Position numbers and translations under genes: made by a program
The notes under the pieces: generated by a model
The model's database searches: none
The model's input: the letters and a program-made list of their open reading frames with translations, nothing else
Told to the model about the DNA's origin: nothing
In this document: one piece after another, positions 9,652-16,348 of the stretch
Layout of the letters: every line of letters begins with the position of its first letter
Numbering within the stretch: position 1 is the stretch's first letter
Assembly (NCBI RefSeq): GCF_013177695.1
Contig: NZ_WOEY01000122.1
Location: 1-64,000, forward strand
Source of the DNA: Paraburkholderia solitsugae
Lineage (GTDB): Bacteria; Pseudomonadota; Gammaproteobacteria; Burkholderiales; Burkholderiaceae
Length of the DNA: 64,000 nucleotides
Reading direction: 5' to 3'

Positions 9652-10425
9652 TCAAAGCGATTCAAGCGTCAGTTCTTCCGCCATCAACCGGTTGCCGGCC
9701 ATCAGCCCGCCGTCGACCGGCAACGCGACGCCCGTAATCACGCGCGCCATCGGCGACGCGAGGAACAGCACCGCATCGGCGATGTCGTCGGGCGTCGCAA
9801 AGTCGCGCAACGGGTACCACTTCTTCAGATCTTCGAACACCTGCGGATTCTTGTCGACGCGCGCCTGCCATGCCTGCGTCTTCACCGTGCCCGGACACAC
9901 GATGTTCGCGCGAATCCCATAGCGGCCGAGTTCCATCGCCAGCGCTTTCGTGTAACTGATGAGACCCGCCTTCGCCGCGCTGTACGCCGGATGCCCGAGC
10001 GCGGCCATGCCGTTCACCGACCCGATCAGCACCAGCGCGCCCTTCTGCCGTTCGATCATCGACGCGCGCACCGCTTCCACCGTGTGATACGTGCCGTTCA
10101 GATTCAGATGGATGTCGCGTTGCCAGCTGGCGGCGTCGGTCGTGGCAAGCGTCAGACCTTTAGCGGCGCCCGCGTTCGCGACCAGCACGTCCACCGGACC
10201 GCGTGTCTTGACCGCTTCGGCCACCGCTTGCTGCACTGCGGCAGCGTCACCGAGGTCGACCGCGATCGGCGTGACATGCGTCGCGCCGAGTTGCGTCACC
10301 AATCCGTGAAGCGCGACCGCGTCGATATCGAGCGCCAGCACGGTATCGCCCTGCTCCACAAAGCGCTTGCACAACACGCTGCCGATACCGCCGCAAGCGC
10401 CCGTCACCAACACCACACGATTCAT
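9652..10425 (-). CDS. SDR-family NAD(P)-dependent dehydrogenase
   Basis: A classical short-chain dehydrogenase of 257 residues: cofactor motif TGACGGIG near the N-terminus, NAG in ANAGAAKG, catalytic Ser in IGSVNG and the YSAAK dyad, then the GGLM C-terminal end. I start it at MNRVVLVTG (10425), preceded by GAGCGAGG; the longer upstream frame has no such site. It heads the leftward half of a sugar transport locus, so it probably oxidises the imported sugar or polyol. The substrate cannot be told from sequence. The conserved Asp after strand 2 (LALDID) suggests NAD rather than NADP. Confidence 0.88.
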   Translation of the reverse strand: MNRVVLVTGACGGIGSVLCKRFVEQGDTVLALDIDAVALHGLVTQLGATHVTPIAVDLGDAAAVQQAVAEAVKTRGPVDVLVANAGAAKGLTLATTDAASWQRDIHLNLNGTYHTVEAVRASMIERQKGALVLIGSVNGMAALGHPAYSAAKAGLISYTKALAMELGRYGIRANIVCPGTVKTQAWQARVDKNPQVFEDLKKWYPLRDFATPDDIADAVLFLASPMARVITGVALPVDGGLMAGNRLMAEELTLESL

Positions 10426-10759
10426 GTCTACCCTCGCTCCTGAACCTCGTTGCAGCGCCCGTTTAGCGTGTAAATTTCCTACAAACATGACGCCGCGCAG
10501 TTGTCTAGTCATCCAAAAGATTGGGTATCCGTGACTTCGCGTAATGCAGAATACCCCTTCTTTACAGCATCTTATGCACAAAACTGGCTAAGAAAAAATA
10601 TGGCAGACCCTACGTGACAAGCTATTTTGCGTCATGTAGGATTTTTTCAAACAATTTAACCCAAAGCGGCCGGCGACGGCAGCAGACCACCCCCCACCAT
10701 CGTTGGATGGGACCGGAGTAAGTGCTGAGCACTAACTCCGATCGACACAGGAGAGAGAA
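10426..10759. promoter_or_regulatory. Divergent promoter region of the sugar locus with RpiR-like operators
   Basis: This 334-base gap separates the two halves of the locus and holds no gene. TGTAAATTTCCTACA at 10469-10483 is a TGTA-N7-TACA near-palindrome of the kind bound by RpiR/HexR-type proteins. The same half-site, TGTAGGA, recurs at 10635 on the other strand, inside an inverted repeat with arms at 10609-10618 and 10631-10640 (CCTACGTGAC / GTCATGTAGG, one mismatch). The two sites flank both presumed promoters. Assignment to the regulator at 7516-8379 is an inference from proximity and motif type. Confidence 0.5.
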
Positions 10760-11992
10760 ATGTCGTTGCATGCCCGTGCTTCCCTCGCGCTCGGCAAAGT
10801 TGCCGTGGCGCTCGCGTTTGCAGGTATTGCCGTCGCGGCTCACGCCGACACGGTCCGCGTGACGGTCGCGCATTACAGCGATGCGACCGCGCCGTACTTC
10901 GAAAAGATGGCCCGTAACTTCGAGAAGGCCAATCCCGGCACGACGATCAAGATCGAAGACGTGAACTGGGACACGCTGCAACAGAAACTGCAAACGGACA
11001 TCTCCGGCGGCGCCAACGCCGACCTGGCGATTGTCGGTACGCGCTGGCTGCTCGACTTCGTGAAGGACGACGTCGCCGAGCCGCTCGACGGCTACATGGA
11101 CGCCAGCTTCAAGGGCCGCTTCATCGGCCCGTTCCTCGCACCGGGCGAAATCAACGGCAAGGTGTACGGCCTGCCGATCGCTGCTTCCGCACGCGCGCTC
11201 TACTACAACAAGGATCTGCTCGCGAAGGTCGGCTATCCCGACGGCCCGAAAACGTGGAATGACGTGATCGATGCGTCGAAGAAACTGAAGGCGCAGGGCA
11301 TTGCCGGCTTCGGTCTGCAAGGCAAGGAAATCGAAACCGACGTCTACTATTACTACGCCCTGTGGACCAACGGCGGCGACGTCGTCGACAAGGACGGCAA
11401 GGCGGCGTTCAATTCGCCGGCCGGCATCAAGGCGGCCACACTGTACAAGACGATGATCGACGACGGCCTGACGCAGCCTGGCGTGACCGGCTACAGCCGC
11501 GAAGACGTACAGAACCTGTTCAAGCAGGGCCGCGTCGCGATGATGATCTCCGCACCGTTCCTCGCCAAGCAGATCAAGAAGGAAGCGCCGAACCTGAAGT
11601 ACGGCATCGATCCGATCCCGATGGGTACGACGCACGCCACCTATGCGGTGACGGACTCGATCGTGATGTTTAAGAACTCGAAGGTGAAGAAGTCGGCCTG
11701 GAAGTTCCTGGACTACCTGTTCACGAAGGAACCGCGCGTCGAGTTCACGACGACCGAAGGCTTCCTGCCGACCACCAAGGCTGAGGCGACCGATCCGGCG
11801 TTCAACGATCCGGATACCAAGGCGTTCGTCGCGCTGCTGCCGACAGCCCACTTTGCGCCGACCGTGACCGGTTGGGAAGACACCGCGAAGGCCGTGACCG
11901 ATGCAATGCAATCGATCTACCTGGGCAAGGCGAAGCCTGCTGACGCGTTGAATGCCGCGGCGGAGCAAGCGAACAAGTCGCTCGGTAAGTGA
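10760..11992 (+). CDS. Sugar ABC transporter substrate-binding protein
   Basis: The 410-residue family 1 extracellular solute-binding protein has a clear Sec signal (hydrophobic core ending AVAAHA, cleavage before DTVRV). The mature part carries the family marks: FEKANPGTTIKIEDVNWD, GGANADLAIVGTRWL, IAASARALYYNKDLL and a C-terminal WKFLDYLF. It captures a sugar or polyol in the periplasm and delivers it to the permeases encoded next. The start is supported by AGGAGAGAG just upstream. A strong hairpin follows the stop, which would keep its transcript more abundant than that of the permeases. Confidence 0.9.
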   Translation: MSLHARASLALGKVAVALAFAGIAVAAHADTVRVTVAHYSDATAPYFEKMARNFEKANPGTTIKIEDVNWDTLQQKLQTDISGGANADLAIVGTRWLLDFVKDDVAEPLDGYMDASFKGRFIGPFLAPGEINGKVYGLPIAASARALYYNKDLLAKVGYPDGPKTWNDVIDASKKLKAQGIAGFGLQGKEIETDVYYYYALWTNGGDVVDKDGKAAFNSPAGIKAATLYKTMIDDGLTQPGVTGYSREDVQNLFKQGRVAMMISAPFLAKQIKKEAPNLKYGIDPIPMGTTHATYAVTDSIVMFKNSKVKKSAWKFLDYLFTKEPRVEFTTTEGFLPTTKAEATDPAFNDPDTKAFVALLPTAHFAPTVTGWEDTAKAVTDAMQSIYLGKAKPADALNAAAEQANKSLGK

Positions 11993-12026
11993 TCGCGTAG
12001 TCTCGTAGTGATTTGCTGAACACGGA

Positions 12027-12058
12027 ACGCGCGCCGCCGTTGCGAAGGCGGCGCGCGT
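12027..12058 (+). terminator. Strong intergenic hairpin after the binding-protein gene
   Basis: A perfect 12-base G+C stem (12027-12038 with 12047-12058) and an 8-base loop lie between binding protein and permease genes, followed by TTTCGG rather than a long T-run. In such operons this structure commonly causes partial termination or protects the upstream mRNA 3' end. Confidence 0.65.
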
Positions 12059-12154
12059 TTCGGTTGTAATACCCGTTACGCACGTAATGCACTATCCGGC
12101 CCATCCCGTCGCGCCCGCCTTTTAAATGGGGACGCGTCTTACGATCGAGCACGC

Positions 12155-13045
12155 ATGAGCCGTTCCGCTTCTTCGCGCCTGCAAGCGCCCTGGTTGCTGA
12201 TTGCGCCGAGTCTGGTGTTGGCGCTTTTTATCATCAGCTATCCGATTTTCAACATCGTGTGGCAATCGCTGCATGAGGTGTCGCGCTTCGGCGCGATTCG
12301 TGACTTCACTGGTCTGCAGAACTTTTATACGATTTTCACCGACCCCGCGTTTCTCGCTGCTGCCAAACGAACGATTGTCTGGACCGTGTGCGTGGTGGGC
12401 GGCACGGTGCTGATTTCGGTTCCGGTTGCGCTGATACTGAATCAGGATTTCTATGGACGCGGCGTGGCGCGCACGATTGTGATGCTGCCGTGGTCCGTCT
12501 CGCTGACGATGACCGCCGTAGTGTGGCGCTGGGCCTTCAACGATGACTACGGCATGGTCAACGTCACGTTGCAGCGGCTTGGGTTGATCAACGGTCCGAT
12601 ACATTGGCTCGCGACGCCGGAGCTCGCGTTTCCGGTGGAGATCGCGGTTGGCATTCTGGTGTCGATTCCATTTACGGTGACGATTCTGCTGGGCGGGTTG
12701 TCGTCAGTGCCGGGTGATATTTATGAAGCGGCGCGGATGGATGGCGCCAGTGCCTGGCAGCAGTTCCGCAAGCTGACGATGCCGCTCTTGCGGCCGTTCA
12801 TCAACATGACGATTCTGTTGAACGTGATCTATGTGTTCAATTCCTTCCCGATCATCTGGGTGATGACGCAAGGCGGGCCGGATAACGGCACGCATATTCT
12901 CGTCACGTATCTCTATGAGCTTGGTTTCCGGCTGGGACGTCCCGGCGAAGCCGCGGCGGTGTCGCTGATCATGCTCGTCATGCTGTTCGTTTTCTCGATG
13001 ATCTATCTGCGCCTGCAGCCCGCGAAAGAAGGGGATGCGTCATGA
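12155..13045 (+). CDS. Sugar ABC transporter permease, MalF type
   Basis: A 296-residue inner-membrane permease with about six transmembrane helices and the MalF-type EAA loop (IYEAARMDGASAWQQFRKLT, then MPLLRP), which docks onto the ATPase. The N-terminus carries the typical APWLLIAPSLVLALF first helix. It works with the permease encoded immediately after it and with the UgpC-type ATPase at 8463-9545. Its stop overlaps the next start by four bases (ATGA), showing translational coupling. Confidence 0.9.
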   Translation: MSRSASSRLQAPWLLIAPSLVLALFIISYPIFNIVWQSLHEVSRFGAIRDFTGLQNFYTIFTDPAFLAAAKRTIVWTVCVVGGTVLISVPVALILNQDFYGRGVARTIVMLPWSVSLTMTAVVWRWAFNDDYGMVNVTLQRLGLINGPIHWLATPELAFPVEIAVGILVSIPFTVTILLGGLSSVPGDIYEAARMDGASAWQQFRKLTMPLLRPFINMTILLNVIYVFNSFPIIWVMTQGGPDNGTHILVTYLYELGFRLGRPGEAAAVSLIMLVMLFVFSMIYLRLQPAKEGDAS

Positions 13046-13893
13046 GTCTTAGCGTCAAGATGAAGCGCTCGTTGTGGTGCTGGTTGGCGTTGTCGCCTCT
13101 CATGGTGGCGGTGCTGTTTCCGTTTGCGGTGATGTTGTTTACTGCGTTGAAGCCGGCTACGGAGATCTTTGTTTATCCGGCGAGGTGGTTGCCGGTGCAT
13201 TGGCAGTGGAGCAATTTTTCGGACATGTGGGTTGCGGCGAATTTTGGTGTCGCGCTGAGGAATAGCTGTGTGATTAGCTTTCTGTCGACGGCGTTGGCGT
13301 TGGCTGTGAGCTTGCCGGCGGCTTATGCGTTGGCGAGGTTTCCGTTTCGTGGGAAAGGGTTGTATTCGCAGTTTCTGCTGGTGACGCAGATGTTGTCGCC
13401 GATTTTGCTGGTTGTTGGCTTGTTCCGGCTGGCTGCGATGATTCCTTATGGGGATAGGAATCTGGTTGACTCCAAGATCGGGGTCATCGTTTCTTATGCT
13501 GCGTTCAATATCGCGTTTGCGGTTTGGATGTTGTCTTCTTACTTTCAGACGGTGCCGAGGGATTTGGAAGAGTCGGCTTGGTTGGAGGGGTGTGGGAGGA
13601 CGAGGGCTGTTTTTAAGGTCTTTCTACCGCTTGCCGTGCCTGCGATTGTTGTGACTGCGATCTTTACTTTTATTAATGCTTGGAATGAGTTTGCTGTCGT
13701 TTACACGTTGATTCGGTCGCCGGAGAATAAGACTTTGACTGTGCAGGTGACAGATATGGTCGCCGGGAAGTATGTCGTCGAGTGGCATCTGGTGATGGCC
13801 GCTACTCTCTGTGCGACGTTGCCCGTTTCGATCGTGTTTGCGTGGTTGCAGCGGTTCCTGGTGAAAGGGTTGGCGTTGGGGGCGGTGAAGTGA
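13042..13893 (+). CDS. Sugar ABC transporter permease, MalG type
   Basis: A 283-residue partner permease with about six membrane helices, the FPFAVMLFTALKP first helix and an EAA loop (DLEESAWLEGCGRTRAVFKV, then FLPLAVPAI). It begins inside the stop codon of the preceding gene. Its codons are visibly richer in T and G at wobble positions than those of the two preceding genes, an oddity but not enough to claim separate origin. It closes the rightward half of the locus; no clear terminator follows. Confidence 0.9.
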   Translation: MSLSVKMKRSLWCWLALSPLMVAVLFPFAVMLFTALKPATEIFVYPARWLPVHWQWSNFSDMWVAANFGVALRNSCVISFLSTALALAVSLPAAYALARFPFRGKGLYSQFLLVTQMLSPILLVVGLFRLAAMIPYGDRNLVDSKIGVIVSYAAFNIAFAVWMLSSYFQTVPRDLEESAWLEGCGRTRAVFKVFLPLAVPAIVVTAIFTFINAWNEFAVVYTLIRSPENKTLTVQVTDMVAGKYVVEWHLVMAATLCATLPVSIVFAWLQRFLVKGLALGAVK

Positions 13894-14583
13894 GGATTGG
13901 GCGCGGGGCCTGGTCCAACGCGACGGCCTCATCTGTATTAGCCGGGACTTGATCTGACAGGTCATCGGCATTAGCCGACATTTGTCGAATGCGAAACCAG
14001 CGGCTGCTGTGGGACGATGAGCTGACGAAGAACTGGCGGACGTGGTGAACTTCTGCGCTACCGACTTGGATCGGCAGGACCCGACCCGCTTGTGTCCCTC
14101 GAAGTATCTTTGCGCCCGCGTACGTTGATCGAGGAGCACGCCAGCATTCAGGCGCGCATCGTCATGCCCGAGGAGTGGCGCGTTTCACGCGCCGACGAAT
14201 AGGAATTCTCGCGCTCTTTCATATCAACATGACTCTGTAGGCCAAGAGCGCCAGCTCAGTCATAAACTCTGCGTTGGTCAACTGAAGGCATGCAAACTAG
14301 GTTGGCGCCGGCGGCATGCATGTCGTCGACGCTCGAAGGTGTCCAGCTTGCTCTTTCGCACTGCAAGAGGCGAGCTCGACTCGGTTGGCGGGACGGCGGG
14401 AATGCCACCTTAAGCCTCGGCTACGGGAGGCACGCGCACAGACGGTAGACCCAGTCCGTCGAGGTGTCGCACTTGAGCCTCGCCCTCGCCTCCCTTGACC
14501 TCGTCTCGGGGGCGAAGAGAAAGTTCTGCCTGCGCTACGGGAGCCGGGTGAGACAAAATGTCGGACCGAGGACGTCGTCACGT
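13894..14583. other. Gene-poor junction between sugar locus and accessory region
   Basis: About 690 bases without a convincing gene. One plus-strand frame reads SLEVSLRPRTLIEEHAS and runs to a stop at about 14203, and a minus-strand frame reads TNAEFMTELALLAYRVMLI near 14220-14290; both look like ends of decayed genes, but I cannot name them. The segment marks the left edge of the scarred accessory region. Confidence 0.4.
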
Positions 14584-16224
14584 CTACTTTGTGCGACGTG
14601 CGCTCGTCGTTGTCTTTCTTGCTGGCTTACCGGATCGGCGTTTCGCCGCGGGGGCCTTACCTGCTGCTTCAACCTCCGTCATGAGTCGCGGAGTGAGGTC
14701 CAAGACGCGAGCCAATACTCGTGCGTCTCCACCGAGCTTCTCCTGCGCTGCTTGAGCTGCAGCGTCAAGAAGCGCCTGCAACTCGAAACGGTCGATGTGC
14801 GTGTTGGTATCGGGATGAAGCCAATGCCTGTTCGGCTTTGCAACTGTGACTAGGAGACAGCCAGTCCTAGCGGACTTCGACGCCATGTATTTCAAAACAA
14901 GCTGCTTTTCGACCGTGTCACGCAGCACTTTTGCGGAGCGAGACTTTTCGCCAATTTTTAGCTCAATTGTGGCTTGTTGGCCTGAAATGGACCGCAGCCT
15001 GATGTCTGTTTCCTTCCCATCGGCGGTAACTGCTTCCTGGTCAACGGTGTACGCGCTTCGGGCCGCAATCTCTAGTTCTCGGGCAATCGCGGGCCGAAGA
15101 GTGTTTTCGTCGTTCACTACGGCCCATGCCGCCCGTGGACCCGCGTCACGAAGCATCAGATCCTGCAAATCGTCGAGCCGATCCACCAGCAACTGCGCCA
15201 TATCGGTGCCCGTCTTCGGCGGAAGGTCTTTCCCGGCAAAAAGCGCTGCAAGTTCCGATACCTCGGCAACCTGAGAGTCAAGCGCGGTGGCTACGAGTTC
15301 TTGCGCTATTGCAGCAATGCGGTCACGCAGATGAGCAAACAGCGGATTCTGCGATAGGCTTAGCTTTGCGCGCAGTGCCTCCGCGCCTTCCGCCTGCATG
15401 AGCGCGTCGAAAACGTACCGACGCCCATCTTCTGCAGCATCCCTGTAGTTGGGCGAATACACTTCCTCGTGCCGATTGTCGTCTTCTGAGCGTACGTGTC
15501 GGTGGATTGCAATCGTCGACTTCAGCAACATCTCAACAGTCAACTCTGTACGCCATTCCACGACGCCTTTCGAGCGTCGGTCGTGAAAGAGACTGCCAAT
15601 CGCCTGGACAGCAACCCCGTCTTTCTCCACCGGTAAGCCATCAAGAATGGTTAACAATTCCGCCATGCCGCGCTCCGGATTTACTGCACAAAGCACAGGC
15701 AACCAAAAGAGGAGGAAACTCCCGTATTCGGAAGGTCTAACCTGCTCTAGCGCCAGTTTCTCTAAGAACTTCAGTGTCGGATCATCGCCACCCGCCATCA
15801 ACACGCTGACGACGTGATCCAGCTTGCTTTCGTTGACCGTGGTGTGGCGGTTTTGCATCAGTTGCTCGCCAGGTCTTTTTAGCCAATGGACGAGTCGTGG
15901 AGCGAGAAGCCGCGCAAGCTGCAAAGGACCATATCGGAGACTTTGAAGCGACATCGAATGCCATTGTTCTTGTCCCAAGTCCTCTTTCAAATCAAAGTCA
16001 ACTTGACTGCCGACGACGCGCTCGACCGTTGACGCATGAGCATCGACGAGCGCTGCAATCCAGTGTGGATAACCATTCAACTCGACGAACGCATATCTTG
16101 CCGCCAGTTCCGCCTCTTCTTGCGTTAAACGTCGTGCCCAATCAGGATCCTCTGCTTCTGCATAGACAACCGCCTTCCACGTCGCTTCGACGATTGGCAG
16201 GGCCTCGGCCGTGCGGACGTTCAA
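14584..16224 (-). CDS. C-terminal part of a larger protein with nuclease-like motif (probably truncated)
   Basis: The open frame gives 546 residues but begins at TTG right after an in-frame TAA (three codons upstream) and has no good ribosome site, so it is probably the tail of a larger gene. Residues 1-350 are helical and HEAT-like. From about 390 the pattern changes: KETDIRL, a short strand, ELKIGEK, then QLVLKYMASKSARTGCLLVT. Asp followed by ExK fits a PD-(D/E)xK-type fold, and I recall comparable tails on large P-loop or NACHT-type bacterial proteins. The end is lysine- and arginine-rich. The same upstream frame still reads RPLTNEGTRDLDAVIELIDW near 16276-16345, broken by stops, which supports decay. 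Confidence 0.55.
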   Translation of the reverse strand: MNVRTAEALPIVEATWKAVVYAEAEDPDWARRLTQEEAELAARYAFVELNGYPHWIAALVDAHASTVERVVGSQVDFDLKEDLGQEQWHSMSLQSLRYGPLQLARLLAPRLVHWLKRPGEQLMQNRHTTVNESKLDHVVSVLMAGGDDPTLKFLEKLALEQVRPSEYGSFLLFWLPVLCAVNPERGMAELLTILDGLPVEKDGVAVQAIGSLFHDRRSKGVVEWRTELTVEMLLKSTIAIHRHVRSEDDNRHEEVYSPNYRDAAEDGRRYVFDALMQAEGAEALRAKLSLSQNPLFAHLRDRIAAIAQELVATALDSQVAEVSELAALFAGKDLPPKTGTDMAQLLVDRLDDLQDLMLRDAGPRAAWAVVNDENTLRPAIARELEIAARSAYTVDQEAVTADGKETDIRLRSISGQQATIELKIGEKSRSAKVLRDTVEKQLVLKYMASKSARTGCLLVTVAKPNRHWLHPDTNTHIDRFELQALLDAAAQAAQEKLGGDARVLARVLDLTPRLMTEVEAAGKAPAAKRRSGKPARKTTTSARRTK

Positions 16225-16229
16225 GGCAT

Positions 16230-16241
16230 CCCGTTAACGGG
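16230..16241. repeat. Perfect 12-base palindrome CCCGTTAACGGG
   Basis: A perfect palindrome containing an HpaI-type centre lies immediately upstream of the truncated gene and includes its in-frame TAA. It may be a junction scar or a protein-binding site; nothing else supports either reading. Confidence 0.4.
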
Positions 16242-16348
16242 AGTCTTGCGCCCTCGGCCCGGAAAGCCTGGATCATGGCCAATACCAATCGATCAGTTCG
16301 ATCACGGCATCAAGATCCCGCGTTCCCTCGTTGGTCAGCGGTCGCCGG

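Noticed and set aside
9631..9667. TTCAAAGCGA repeated at 9631 and 9651
   Set aside because: Only two and a half short copies at the 3' end of the SDR gene; too small to interpret beyond chance slippage.
8412..10443. Plus-strand open frames opposite the UgpC-type ATPase and SDR genes
   Set aside because: The opposite strand carries complete, motif-bearing genes; these frames are rich in Arg and His with no family resemblance.
10622..11968. Long minus-strand open frame opposite the sugar-binding protein gene
   Set aside because: It is a product of high G+C at third positions of the plus-strand gene, has arginine- and valine-rich random composition, and lacks a ribosome site.
13974..14203. Possible transposase or integrase remnant
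   Set aside because: Short protein-like stretches exist, but no DDE, Tyr-recombinase or IS-end motif is visible, so I could not call a mobile element.
14297..14581. Minus-strand frame just downstream of the truncated nuclease-like gene
   Set aside because: Serine/arginine-rich with no ribosome site; probably random in G+C-rich debris.
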